Shown here piece by piece: positions 53,904 to 63,077 of a stretch of DNA of 64,000 nt. The notes beneath the pieces are model-generated. The model had not been told where the DNA came from, did no database searches, and saw only the letters and a list, made by a program, of their open reading frames with translations. The DNA is from Thalassobacillus sp. CUG 92003. GTDB taxonomy: Bacteria; Bacillota; Bacilli; Bacillales; Halobacillaceae. The stretch's first letter is position 1. Each line of letters opens with the position of its first letter. Location of the stretch: the NCBI RefSeq assembly GCF_013618635.1, contig NZ_JABLSJ010000003.1, positions 362,835 to 426,834 on the forward strand, given 5' to 3'. The translations under genes were made by a program, and so were the position numbers.

Positions 53904-55358
53904 GTGTTACGTCAAAGTATTGATGAGAAAAACATCAATGAAAAAGGAGTTACACTCAGTTTGGCGCAAGTGAATTTCAAGATATATTATACCGTATTTG
54001 TTTTTATAGCACTTGCAGGTTTTGAACATATCATAATTGGATTGTTCCCACCATTATTTCAGTACATTGCACAGGATTTAGCAATAGATGTTGCTGATTT
54101 AGGTTTTATATCAGGGATGAATATCCTGGTTACAGCTATTTCAGCGCTCGTTTGGGGTTACCTCTCAGGTAAATATAACCGAAAAAGACTAATTATAATC
54201 GGTACTGTTCTTTGGGTACTGTCCGTATTTTTAACAGCAATTAGTAGTAATTTCGTTCAGTTGCTACTTTACCAAATGTTGACGGGAATTGGTTTGGGGT
54301 GTATGGCATCGATTGGCTTTAGTGCCTTGACTGACTATATCCCTTACAAAAAACGAGGTTTTGTTCTAAGTCTTTGGGGAATGGCTCAAGGGTTTGGTGG
54401 GATTATGGGTTCCATTTTGGCATCATCAACTGTAACTACTACAAGTTGGCGGTGGCCTTTTGAACTAGTAGGGTTTATCGGAATCTTTCTAATTATTCTC
54501 TTCTTATTTGTTTCAGAACCAAAACGTGGAGGTGCCGATCCTGAATTAGAGAACCTTAACCATAACGATCAATCCTATGATTACAAAATAGAGGCTAAAC
54601 ATGTAAAAGCAATATTGTTAAAAGGAAGTAATGTTTACTTATATATCCAGGCTTTTTTCATGAATATTGCGACTGGAAGCCTAATTTGGATTCCAACTTT
54701 ATATATATATAAAACCGTAGAGCAAGGCTATTCCATGGAGACAGCTGTTGTTGCCTCAGGATATTTTTACGCCATTTTTCAAATTGGAGGAATGGCATCG
54801 GTATATTTAGGACATTTAGGCGATAAAATTCAAACCAAAAGCTTTAAGGGACGTGCATATTTAACATCAATTTTTGTATTCCTTACATTACCACTGTACA
54901 TATTGTTTTTCTTTTTGCCAATGACAGGTCTGGACTTACCTGAAACTAGTAATTCATTAGTAATTTTTGTAAATATTGTTAAGCAAATTTTCACAAACCC
55001 TTGGGTTGCTTTATTATTTATTTTGTCCTTTTTTGCTTCCGCATTCCAGTCAGCCAATACACCTAATTGGTTGGCTTTAATTACTGACGTAAACCTGCCA
55101 GAACATCGAGGAACTGCCTTTAGCGTAGCGAATCTATTTAACAGTTTAGGACGGACCCTTGGGAATGTAGGTGTAGCAATAGTACTTGGGATTGTCTCTA
55201 CTCATTTTGTGGAACCATACAGCTATGTTGTCACATTATCCCTGCTACAAATATTTCTTATCCCTTCTGCTATTTGTTATTTAAAAATGGCTAAAAATAA
55301 CGTTACTGATATCAAACAAGTGAAAAAAACGCTCAAACGTCGGGTCGAAGAAGGCTGA
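53904..55358 (+). CDS. MFS transporter
   Basis: A protein of up to 484 residues with about 12 hydrophobic helices and the MFS loop motif WGYLSGKYNRKRLIIIG between helices 2 and 3. The second half contains YLGHLGDKIQTKSFKGR. A long insertion with polar residues lies between the sixth and seventh helices. The start is uncertain: GTG at 53904 lacks a spaced ribosome binding site, while TTG at 53961 follows AAAGGAG at 10 bases and begins just before the first helix. The substrate is unknown. It follows the two-component genes by 120 bases. Confidence 0.85.
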   Translation: MLRQSIDEKNINEKGVTLSLAQVNFKIYYTVFVFIALAGFEHIIIGLFPPLFQYIAQDLAIDVADLGFISGMNILVTAISALVWGYLSGKYNRKRLIIIGTVLWVLSVFLTAISSNFVQLLLYQMLTGIGLGCMASIGFSALTDYIPYKKRGFVLSLWGMAQGFGGIMGSILASSTVTTTSWRWPFELVGFIGIFLIILFLFVSEPKRGGADPELENLNHNDQSYDYKIEAKHVKAILLKGSNVYLYIQAFFMNIATGSLIWIPTLYIYKTVEQGYSMETAVVASGYFYAIFQIGGMASVYLGHLGDKIQTKSFKGRAYLTSIFVFLTLPLYILFFFLPMTGLDLPETSNSLVIFVNIVKQIFTNPWVALLFILSFFASAFQSANTPNWLALITDVNLPEHRGTAFSVANLFNSLGRTLGNVGVAIVLGIVSTHFVEPYSYVVTLSLLQIFLIPSAICYLKMAKNNVTDIKQVKKTLKRRVEEG

Positions 55359-55370
55359 TTTAAACTTGTT

Positions 55371-55559
55371 GGAGATTTCACAAAAACTGTATGCCGCTTA
55401 GAAAACGAGAATCTGCGTAAACGATTAGCACTGAATGCACACAAGGATAGTGCTGAGCTCGGATGGGCTGCTGGAGCTGCTGAACAAATGAGAGATTTTA
55501 TATGAAGAAGTAATCGGACTGGATAGAAAACGTCCAATGAAAAAGAAAAAATTAATGTA
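55371..55559 (+). pseudogene. Frameshifted remnant of a small helical protein
   Basis: After the MFS stop, LENENLRKRLALNAHKDSAE then LGWAAGAAEQMRDFI reads as helical protein, stops, and resumes one frame over as YEEVIGLDRKRPMKKKKLM ending in a stop. One missing base near 55502 would join both. No start with a ribosome binding site remains. Not recognised. Confidence 0.4.
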
Positions 55560-55587
55560 AGAAGTACCAAAAGCAGAGGGATAACCG

Positions 55588-56031
55588 ATGAAGAAAAAAA
55601 AGATGCGAAAAGGGCCATTTCAAATTATGTCGTTCAGTGCGATCGGAATAGCTAATGCCGCAGTAGACATCGGTTCATTAAATGTGCTGCTGGTGCTTTT
55701 TCCTACGGACGAGCGGGGAATTCTCGCCTTATATAATACAATTGCTTATTCACTTGCATTGGCAAACAGCTATTTCTGGAATTCATATATCACGTTTAGA
55801 CACAGTGCTGAAGGAAGCAACAGACAACGGATTGCATTTATACTCCAGGGAATTGTCAGTCTCGGTGTCAATAATCTCGTGTTTCTTGGAGCAAATCAGC
55901 TCTTTCAAATCATTGAAATCCCACGCTGGCTCAGGTATAACCTAGCGAAAGGTCTCGCAATGTTTTTATCCTTTACTGCCAGCTTTTTCATGGTAAAGCA
56001 TTTTGTGTTCAGAGATTCCTCAAAAAAATAA
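55588..56031 (+). CDS. GtrA-family membrane protein
   Basis: A 147-residue protein with four transmembrane helices and the GtrA pattern: FSAIGIANAAVDIGSLNVLL, YNTIAYSLALANSYFWNSYI (NxxxNR-like), then helix 3 and a last helix ending FFMVKHFVF. GtrA proteins are thought to help move lipid-linked sugars across the membrane or to serve glycosyltransferases. A GAGGGATAACCG ribosome binding site precedes the ATG. The glycosyltransferase at 50043 is a possible partner. Confidence 0.88.
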   Translation: MKKKKMRKGPFQIMSFSAIGIANAAVDIGSLNVLLVLFPTDERGILALYNTIAYSLALANSYFWNSYITFRHSAEGSNRQRIAFILQGIVSLGVNNLVFLGANQLFQIIEIPRWLRYNLAKGLAMFLSFTASFFMVKHFVFRDSSKK

Positions 56032-56057
56032 TATGCAGTAACACGTATTTTTTTGAA

Positions 56058-56095
56058 AAAAGGTGCTTCTCTATGTTGAGAAGCACCTTTTTAGT
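56058..56095 (+). terminator. Rho-independent terminator of the GtrA gene
   Basis: AGGTGCTTCTC pairs with GAGAAGCACCT around a six-base loop, flanked by A- and T-runs. It lies 30 bases after the stop codon. Confidence 0.85.
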
Positions 56096-56374
56096 TCTGT
56101 TATTGACAGTTTAGTTAGTACCAAGGGGAATTGATGAATAAGCTCGTTTCACCTTTTTAGGAAAAGTGAAAGTTCCTTACTACATCATGCCGCCCATGGA
56201 TTAGCTTCATAAAATAAAGTAATATAAGGGTCGAAAAACCTCATTATAATCACTTCCAGAAGGTCAAAACAATAATTTAGTCTTTTGAAAGAAAAACAAA
56301 ACATGAATGAAAGTATGGCATTAATTTCAACTTTGATTTCAAAGCTAACTCCGTTAATTACGATATCGTCTAAT

Positions 56375-56662
56375 ATGAAAGCTGTAGTTTTGTATGGAAA
56401 CACGAGAGAGAATGGAAATACAGAGGTCATGACTGAACGAGCTATTAAAAACCTCTCAGCTCATCGAGTTTTTCTCAAAGACCTTGAGATTAACCATGTC
56501 GTGGATCAAAGACATGAAGAGAACGGATTTACCAGAATTCAGGATGATTACGATCAGGTCATCCTTTCCATGATTGATGCGGATGTAATCATATTTGCTA
56601 CTCTTATCTACTGGTACGGAATGTCGAGTATCATGAAAATATTTATGCGAAATTTTATTTAA
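56375..56662 (+). pseudogene. Truncated duplicate of the flavodoxin-like oxidoreductase gene
   Basis: The frame begins MKAVVLYGNTRENGNTEVMT and matches the gene at 60522-61086 almost residue for residue for about 90 residues (IDADVIIFATLIYWYGMSSI). It then ends at IFMRNFI. The similarity starts at about the stop codon of the gene upstream of the full copy, so a stretch including that junction was duplicated. It has no ribosome binding site and lacks the second half of the fold. Confidence 0.8.
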
Positions 56663-56962
56663 GTGAGCGTTAAAAGCATCTACCTAGTTACTTGACATTT
56701 TATAGCTGGTCTTTATATAAAAAACATTTTAGAATACCTCTTGATACCAATTATTTCAAAATTGGGCATTTAACTCAAATGATTGTTTTCACAATATATC
56801 GTTATTGAAGATAAGCGTCCCTTTCATGAAGAATTGATTTCAAGATAATTAGATAATTACTAACAACCTCTTATTTTTCACCCTTAAATTGAACAACAAA
56901 GTTTTCTTATTACTAGGGAGTTATATCTTCTTAAGCGCCAAATGGTCAAACTATCAAACATT
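56663..56962. other. Intergenic region with no recognisable feature
   Basis: About 300 AT-rich bases between the truncated oxidoreductase and the SDR remnant. No frame with a ribosome binding site and no strong hairpin is visible. Confidence 0.3.
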
Positions 56963-57364
56963 TTAGCTTTGATTCTTCCAAATTCTTTCTGCTAAACTAG
57001 GGGCTATTCGATTCAAGTTTTTAAGGATCTTCACTTTGCTAATCGCCACTTCATAACGTTTTTTAGTAAAGGCTTCAATAAATTCATCCGTGAGTCGATC
57101 AAGGGAGATTTTATTTGTTCCTCTCCCTTTGGTCATCTCTGTGTCTACTAATGGTGGAATAATTTCAAATACATGTACTGCTGAATTCTCCAATTGATAA
57201 CGTAACGTCTTGGTAAAAAGATATGTCATGATTGAGAAAATTAAGGAAAATAGATCCTCTTTAGTGGAAGACTCAAAATCAAGATAATTATCCATTATCA
57301 AGAGAATCTTTTTTTGATTACTTAAATTAAAGAAGGCACATTTCTCCTCATGATAGAAATGCAC
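56963..57364 (-). pseudogene. C-terminal remnant of a DltE-like short-chain dehydrogenase
   Basis: The last 70 codons (RYQLENSAVHVFEIIPPLVD, then LDRLTDEFIEAFTKKRYEVA and NRIAPSLAERIWKN) match the C-terminus of DltE-type SDR proteins. The upstream part of the frame does not match, and the Rossmann GxxxGxG and YxxxK are missing. A piece of the region's short repeat (GAAGACTCAAAATCAAGAT) appears near 57265, which may mark an insertion. Non-functional. Confidence 0.65.
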
Positions 57365-57837
57365 CTAGTTAAAGAAAAACAAAAAGCTGAATATCACTGG
57401 ATGATTTTCAAACTAATGTTTAAGGACCTTCCACTATATTCACTCATGATAATTAGCAGGAAGTCATGATAATCTTCCATTTCGAATATATACAATATAA
57501 ATGTTAGCTTACTGTGGAACAATCCTTGGAATGTCTACTACTTCCTCATTAATTAATGATTAAAGACGCTCTTAAATTGTTAATTCCGTTTTCCAAATAA
57601 CCCTTTAAGCAAGTTAATGCATATACCAGCCTCCTTTCTTTTTTCTAGCTGAATCATTTTATTAGGTATTCAGATTTGCCTCTTTTACATTAAGACTTGA
57701 AATCAAGATAAATATTACTCCTGATTATGTATTGTTTATATTTAAACGGTAATATACGAAAACGCAAATTGCATAAAAAGGTGCTGCTATACAAATAAAA
57801 ATTATGCCAGAATATAACTTTTCTTTATCATATAGAT
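57365..57837. other. Intergenic region with one short-repeat copy
   Basis: About 470 AT-rich bases. It includes a copy of the local repeat (TAAGACTTGAAATCAAGATA, 57690-57710). No gene is recognised. Confidence 0.35.
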
Positions 57838-58140
57838 CTAGGTTTGCAGCAAAGTGCAACAACCAAGTTTTGAAGTGATATGCAAGGCAAAATCGGTGAC
57901 TGGAATCAAAGCAGTTAGTTCGTCTTTATATTGTGATTCTTGAATAGCCCGCCATATAGACTCTTCATCTCTGATGTCTGCAATAATTAAATCACGGTAA
58001 AGTTCTTCATAACCATATTTGATTGGATTTTCTTTGGAAGATGCAAGGACAACCACCTTATATCCTTGTTCATAAGTGGCTTTCACGTATTTCACTCCAT
58101 AAAAGCTGGGTTCCACTAAACCAACCACTTTGATACTCAT
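57838..58140 (-). pseudogene. N-terminal fragment of an ATP-grasp protein
   Basis: With a good AGGAGGG ribosome binding site, the frame starts SIKVVGLVEPSFYGVKYVKA. It continues through YRDLIIADIRDEESIWRAIQ and ALIPVTDFALHITSKL, the pre-ATP-grasp Rossmann domain of carboxylate-amine ligases. The ATP-binding domains are absent and the last residues (GCCTLLQT) do not fit, so it is truncated at about 57850. It is divergent from the LysR gene, suggesting it was once that regulator's target. Confidence 0.65.
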
Positions 58141-58239
58141 TCCTCATCCCTCCTGTTAATTATTACAAGTCTCTTCCCTTGTGGTGACCTGGCATTTATT
58201 CTATACTCACCCCATAGATCATGACAGACGATAATATTA

Positions 58240-58263
58240 ATCGAATCAATCACTTTATTCGAT
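58240..58263. promoter_or_regulatory. Candidate LysR-type operator
   Basis: ATCGAAT and ATTCGAT form a perfect 7-bp inverted repeat with a 10-base centre, between the divergent ATP-grasp fragment and the LysR gene and just upstream of the LysR ribosome binding site. The spacing fits a LysR-type autoregulatory site. Confidence 0.45.
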
Positions 58264-58277
58264 AACAGGAGGTTCCT

Positions 58278-59168
58278 ATGGAAACGAAACAGTTAGTTAC
58301 ATTTAAAACTGCAGCAGAAACACTGAATTTTACGAAGACAGCCAAAGCTCTTCAGTTTGCTCAATTGAGTGTTACCGCACAGATAAAATCTTTAGAAAAA
58401 GAACTGGATACGCCCTTATTTGAACGGTTAGGAAAGCGACTCTACTTAACGGAAGCTGGTCGCCAATTCAAAAAATATGCAGATCATATGCTCTTATTAA
58501 CAGAAGAGGCACATTTGGCTGCGAAAGGTTTAGAAGAGCCCTCCGGAACCTTAGTGATCGGAGCCCAAGAAAGTCAATGCACCTATCGATTGCCATCAAT
58601 TTTAAGGGCATTCAAAGATCAATTCCCGCAGGTCAAACTGGTTTTCAGACCTGCCCATTCAGACGAAAAGGCAAAAGAACAGCTCATAAATGGGACATTA
58701 GATATTGCATTCATTATGGATGTGGACAAGCCGAAGGACCCATTGAATGTCGAGACGCTCATCCAGGACAATATGAAACTGGTTGCAGCTCCGGACCACC
58801 GTTTACATACAAAAAAAACTTTACTTCCAGAGCACCTTGAAGAAGAGACGCTTCTACTGACCGAAACAGGCTGTTCCTACCGTACAATCTTAGAAGATTC
58901 TCTTCGAAAAGCTGGAGTCCATCCTACAAATAATTTTGAATTTGTGAGTATCGAAGCGATTAAGCAATGTGTCATAGCTGGATTAGGCGTAGCTATACTC
59001 CCTGAAATGGTGGTAGAGAAAGACATCCAGGAGGGGAGAATAAAAGAGTTGAATTGGCAAGGTGATACACCTGCCTTCTATACTCAAATCGCATGGCACA
59101 AAGATAAGTTTATGACCATCCCTCTCGAAGCCTTTATTGATTTAACCCGAAAAATCCTTCAACCTTAA
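58278..59168 (+). CDS. LysR-family transcriptional regulator
   Basis: A 296-residue regulator of normal length. The N-terminal helix-turn-helix reads FKTAAETLNFTKTAKALQFA, with LTEAGRQFKKYA at the linker helix. The C-terminal effector domain has LVIGAQESQCTYRLPSILRA and an ending CVIAGLGVAILPEMVVE. AGGAGG lies just upstream of the ATG. It is followed by its own terminator and then by a frameshifted MFS gene, with a broken ATP-grasp gene on its other side. Its original targets therefore seem to be lost. Confidence 0.93.
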   Translation: METKQLVTFKTAAETLNFTKTAKALQFAQLSVTAQIKSLEKELDTPLFERLGKRLYLTEAGRQFKKYADHMLLLTEEAHLAAKGLEEPSGTLVIGAQESQCTYRLPSILRAFKDQFPQVKLVFRPAHSDEKAKEQLINGTLDIAFIMDVDKPKDPLNVETLIQDNMKLVAAPDHRLHTKKTLLPEHLEEETLLLTETGCSYRTILEDSLRKAGVHPTNNFEFVSIEAIKQCVIAGLGVAILPEMVVEKDIQEGRIKELNWQGDTPAFYTQIAWHKDKFMTIPLEAFIDLTRKILQP

Positions 59169-59206
59169 AAAGAAGGGTGTCGCCTGCTAGGGAGCATCCT
59201 TCTTTT
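59168..59206 (+). terminator. Rho-independent terminator of the LysR gene
   Basis: AAAGAAGGGTG pairs with the matching GCATCCTTCTTT arm with one mismatch, ending in TTTTT. It begins at the LysR stop codon. Confidence 0.75.
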
Positions 59207-59310
59207 TCGATCAATCAAAAAATTCGATTGTTTCAATTAAAATAATCAGTTTTACTAATTAAAAACCCTCGTTTATCATTTGGTACAACATATAAAAATG
59301 AGGTGAAGGA

Positions 59311-60520
59311 ATGGTTTTTAAAAGGTATTTTCTAATGTTTTTCCTTGCAGATATTATCTCCGGATTTGGTGTAGGAATGAGTACGATTGGTGCAAACTGG
59401 TATTTATTAGACCAAACCGGTTCAGCAACAGCTGTAGGGGTAATGTTGACGTTGAATGTTTTCGCTGGGTTTTTATTATCTCCTTTAACTGGAATCATAA
59501 CGGATAGGTTCAATCGAAAAAATGTCATTCAAGAAACCTTTATTTCAAGAGCTGTTTTAATTGGTGCGTTAACCGCCTTGTTTATCCTAGACGGGTCCTC
59601 CATCTATTACATATACGCTTTTGCCATTATCAATGGGATTGGGTGGAGCGTCTACATGTCTGCATCCAGAAGTTTAATTCAAGAACTATTACCTGAAGAA
59701 GAACTCTCGAAAGGGAATTCATTAATTGAGATCAGCTTACAAGTAGGCATGTTTATGGCCGGAGCAGCATCTGGGTTCATTTACAAATATATCGGCTTTG
59801 AGGCTATTTTACTTATTAATGCGTTGATGTTTGTAGGTAGCTTTCTGTTTATGATCTTTGTTAAGTATCACTCCATTAGCTTAGAAACGTTGAAGGATAC
59901 TTTACCTCTTTTACCAAAGGCGTACAATACCTAAAGACGCATAAATTGACCTTTTTGTTAGGCATTGTTTCGATTGTTCCCCTGATCTCGACCATGATCT
60001 ACAATGTAGTCCTCCCTGGATATGTAAACGACACTCTACATGCCGATTCAGTGGTATTTGGATTCTCTGATATGAGCTACGGAATAGGCGGGTTGTTGTC
60101 AGGTCTTTTAGCTGCTCCATTTGCTAAGAAAAACTCTGAAAACAAAGCAGTCGTGGTTATTTTCATACTTGCCTTTGCTACACTGATTGGATTAGCAGCT
60201 AACAGACTTGTACTGTTCATTTATCTAGGAAGTTTCATCATTGGACTTTCCAATTCCTCTTTAAGGATCATTATGAAAACACAATGCTCATGGAAATCGT
60301 TCCGAAACGGTTAATGGGTAGAACTCTTTCCGTTTGGATGGGTATTGCACTACTGTGTCAGGCGTTATTAGCGAGTGGACTAGGACTGCTCATAGATATA
60401 TCCTCCCCTTTCATTGGTTTTGTAAGTATGGGAGGACTAATGATTAGTCTAGGTATACAAGTGTTTGTATGGAGAAAATCTCATAAAGAAAAAACAAAAA
60501 TCGATTACGAGGTGGTTTAA
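59311..60520 (+). pseudogene. MFS transporter gene with two frameshifts
   Basis: Three overlapping frames together make one MFS protein of about 400 residues. The first runs from MVFKRYFLMFFLADIISGFG to LLPKAYNT; one base missing near 59917 would continue as GVQYLKTHKLTFLLGIV. The second frame ends KTQCSWKSFRNG; one base missing in the A run near 60275 would continue as NTMLMEIVPKRLMGRTLSVW to IDYEVV. The loop motif GIITDRFNRKNVIQE is intact. With two shifts it cannot be translated whole. The shifts lie in short runs, so sequencing error is possible. Confidence 0.85.
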
Positions 60521-60537
60521 TATGAAAAACTGTAGTT

Positions 60538-61086
60538 TTGTATGGAAGCACTAGGGAGAATGGAAATACGGAAACCCTCACTGAACGGGCTATTAAAAAC
60601 CTCTCCGCCCATCGAATCTTTCTGAAAGACCTTGAAATCACCCATATCGTGGATCAAAGACACGAAGAGAGCGGTTTTACCAAGGTGCAGGATGACTACG
60701 ATCAGGTCATTCTTTCCATGATTGATGCGGATGTGATCATATTTGCTACTCCTATCTACTGGTACGGAATGTCTAGTGTCATGAAAATGTTCACCGATCG
60801 CTGGTCTCAAACAGCAAGAGATGATAAGTTCCCTAATTTTAAAAAGTCAATGACAAATAAACCGGTGTATTTAATTGCCGTGGGCGGAGATAAACCTAAA
60901 ATAAAAGGGTTGCCTCTTGTCCAACAGTTTAAATATGTGTGTGAATTTATGGAGTTTACTTTCAAAGACTATATATTGGGGAAAGGTGTAAAGCCTAATG
61001 ATATAGTCTTTGATAAAGAATCACTTCATCAAGCAAAAACAATTAATGATACTTTAATGGAAAATCATCGTACACTTCGCACATAA
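60538..61086 (+). CDS. Flavodoxin-like NAD(P)H-dependent oxidoreductase, start region frameshifted
   Basis: An FMN-reductase-type protein of about 185 residues. Motifs are LYGSTRENGNT (phosphate-binding loop after strand 1), DADVIIFATPIYWYGMSSVM (flavin-contact loop) and FKKSMTNKPVYLIAVGG. The natural start is the ATG at 60522, which follows GAGGTGG at good distance, but there the frame reads MKNCSFVWK and stops. Removing one A from the AAAAA run gives MKTVVLYGST in the correct frame. As written, translation would need the TTG at 60538. A truncated duplicate lies at 56375. Confidence 0.7.
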   Translation: MYGSTRENGNTETLTERAIKNLSAHRIFLKDLEITHIVDQRHEESGFTKVQDDYDQVILSMIDADVIIFATPIYWYGMSSVMKMFTDRWSQTARDDKFPNFKKSMTNKPVYLIAVGGDKPKIKGLPLVQQFKYVCEFMEFTFKDYILGKGVKPNDIVFDKESLHQAKTINDTLMENHRTLRT

Positions 61087-61128
61087 ATAATCTTCTTCTA
61101 GGAAGTTAAAAATTAATTGAATTGATTT

Positions 61129-61170
61129 AAGAGACATGCTCAATAGGTAAGCATGTCTCTTAGTTTATTT
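61129..61170 (+). terminator. Rho-independent terminator of the oxidoreductase gene
   Basis: AAGAGACATGCT pairs with AGCATGTCTCTT around a nine-base loop, followed by AGTTTATTT. Confidence 0.75.
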
Positions 61171-61190
61171 GCAGTGTATTATTTTTACAG

Positions 61191-61319
61191 CTAATTACAT
61201 AGTGACTTATTTTTATTTTTTTCTCTTAATTCTTCTAAAAGTCTAAATACCTTTCTAAGTTCTGATTCTTCGTTCACCTCGGTAATTTTAGTATTATTCG
61301 TAGTGATCCTGATTTCCAA
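61191..61319 (-). CDS. Possible 42-residue small protein
   Basis: A TTG start at 61319 gives MEIRITTNNTKITEVNEESE and then LRKVFRLLEELREKNKNK, a short charged helical protein. The ribosome binding site is weak. It may be a real small protein or the tail of a lost gene. Confidence 0.25.
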   Translation of the reverse strand: MEIRITTNNTKITEVNEESELRKVFRLLEELREKNKNKSLCN

Positions 61320-61372
61320 ATTGATTACTTCTTAATAATCAGATACATTTGAACTCTTTGTAATAATCGGGT

Positions 61373-61840
61373 TTAAATAATCTCCTTACTTCTAAAGCGA
61401 AAGCATAAAGGCATCTCCGTGAAATAAGTCCTCTTTCTTCTTATCTTCCCACCAAACTCCGTAAGAATAATAATAGGTCCCTTTTTGTGAAGGTTCGGAA
61501 AAAACTTTTTCATTGAGACCTCCTCTTCGTCACTTTCACTTATCTGGATTAAAGTGAATTTATTTGGATTAGGTTTATAGTCGATTTTAAAAGAGTCCCC
61601 GGGATTTACAAGAATAGGTTCTTTTCCTTTTAAGAGTTCACGAGGGCCTCCCGTGTCTGGACACGTACCATTCCAGAAATATGTACCACGAATTGTCTCA
61701 TACGTTTCATTTTCGATTTCTATCTTTACTTCCTGAGGCTTTTCACCAGGTAATCGATTTTGAGATTGCGAACAACTCATTAGGCTCAAGCTAATAGAAC
61801 CATTAATGCCAATAGATATTTTTTGATACACGCCCCTCAC
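61373..61840 (-). CDS. Putative lipoprotein of unknown function
   Basis: A 155-residue protein whose N-terminus resembles a short lipoprotein signal (SIGINGSISLSLMSC), with a lipobox-like LMSC. The rest is a small beta-rich domain (KIEIENETYETIRGTYFWNG, NKFTLIQISESDEEEVSMKK). The start is unclear: GTG at 61840 and GTG at 61831 both lack an ideally spaced site. The last 20 residues are basic and look unlike the rest, so a frameshift near the end is possible. Confidence 0.45.
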   Translation of the reverse strand: MRGVYQKISIGINGSISLSLMSCSQSQNRLPGEKPQEVKIEIENETYETIRGTYFWNGTCPDTGGPRELLKGKEPILVNPGDSFKIDYKPNPNKFTLIQISESDEEEVSMKKFFPNLHKKGPIIILTEFGGKIRRKRTYFTEMPLCFRFRSKEII

Positions 61841-62069
61841 TTACAATAGAATTTTTCAAATGGATAATGCTAATTTTTCAACGATCTTACTAAAGGGGGC
61901 TGTTCTTACTAAACAATCGCCCCCAATAGTTGAAGATTCGAAGTCGAGAGATCATGACTAGACAAAAGCTTTTGACACTCCTCTTTAGATCCTATATACT
62001 AGTCTATCCTGATTGTCGAGAGTAAAAAATAATTTGTCGTTATTAATCAATAAAAGGGGAGGCACTTAA

Positions 62070-62282
62070 ATGGATATTAAAGTATCTGACTTAGTGGAAG
62101 CAAAACGTCAAATTAATTCAACACTACACAAACTTAGAGAGACAGTAAAATCTTTTGAAGCTAAAGAAAATCCTGATAATTATAAATCTCAAATCACTCT
62201 AGCTAAAAGGCGGATAAAAGCCTTTGAAATTTCCGTGTTTCTAATTAAAAGAGAAATTAACGACCGTAGTGAAAAAAGCTAA
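62070..62282 (+). CDS. Small coiled-coil-like hypothetical protein
   Basis: A 70-residue helical, charged protein (VSDLVEAKRQINSTLHKLRE, then TLAKRRIKAFEISVFLIKRE). A strong AGGGGAGGC ribosome binding site lies before the ATG, which supports it as a real gene. No known family comes to mind. Short-repeat copies lie on both sides. Confidence 0.6.
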   Translation: MDIKVSDLVEAKRQINSTLHKLRETVKSFEAKENPDNYKSQITLAKRRIKAFEISVFLIKREINDRSEKS

Positions 62283-62368
62283 TTCAGAGATATTTATGCA
62301 AATGATGCTACTTTATTGAGCAATCGCCCTGTTTGTTTAAGACTCGATACCAAGTTATTAACCAACTT

Positions 62369-62818
62369 TTACGGATTTACCCTTTCTATCAATGGCCCCA
62401 TATCAATTAACGTCCTTTTCCCCCACTCCGTGATCAATTCACAATAGCTTTCAGTATCATGCATCTCTTTTTCTACATCAGCAATGGTCATTGACCAAGA
62501 AACTTTTGGTAGTTGTTGTTCATTCTCGTGTCTCTTGATTTTCCACGTTCTGCCCTCAATGTCCTTCGCTGCAAGAGTACGAATTTCAGGTCCAGTTAAG
62601 TTATTTTCTAAGTATGTTCGTAGTTTAGATTCGATCCATACAAGTGCATCATCACTATAACCATTATGTTGAATCATATAACAAGCAACAGTAAGAAAAT
62701 GGACTTGGCCATAACCAGGATCCGTAAGCTCTAGGGCAAGAAATTCATGATAAATGGATTGGCATGTCTTTCCTTTAGTAAGACAGGCACCACATTCTGT
62801 ACAACACTTCTCTTTCAT
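62369..62818 (-). CDS. DUF5946-like protein with N-terminal cysteine motif
   Basis: A 149-residue protein starting with a zinc-finger-like CCTECGACLTKGKTC. A helical region follows (ALELTDPGYGQVHFLTVACY, MIQHNGYSDDALVWIESKLR) and then SWSMTIADVEKEMHDTESYC. The opening and the HFLTVACYMIQH segment match the DUF5946 group as I remember it. Function unknown. GGAGGGG precedes the start. Confidence 0.65.
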   Translation of the reverse strand: MKEKCCTECGACLTKGKTCQSIYHEFLALELTDPGYGQVHFLTVACYMIQHNGYSDDALVWIESKLRTYLENNLTGPEIRTLAAKDIEGRTWKIKRHENEQQLPKVSWSMTIADVEKEMHDTESYCELITEWGKRTLIDMGPLIERVNP

Positions 62819-62945
62819 TATTTCCCCTCCTGAAAATATGGTATAAATAAGTTTAAATGAAGTATAAGATTGATAATCCCTTTTTTAGAATTAGTGCCCA
62901 CGATAGGTGAAGACTCGGATTCGAGATTTATTTCAAAAGTAACTT

Positions 62946-63077
62946 CTAATTAATTTCTTCTTCATAGTATTCTTCTAAGACACGAATTCTTTTTTCTAAC
63001 ATCTTATTCCTTACAGCAGCTTCTACATAGGCCCCCACTGCTACTGCAAATGCAAACCAGGATAATAACCAATCCAA
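62946..63077 (-). CDS. Small single-span membrane protein, 43 residues
   Basis: A TTG start at 63077 with GGAGGG at 7 bases gives a 43-residue protein. An N-terminal transmembrane helix (DWLLSWFAFAVAVGAYVEAA) is followed by a charged helix (NKMLEKRIRVLEEYYEEEIN). The layout resembles small membrane-anchored coiled-coil proteins of phage or sporulation origin, but I do not recognise it. Confidence 0.55.
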   Translation of the reverse strand: MDWLLSWFAFAVAVGAYVEAAVRNKMLEKRIRVLEEYYEEEIN

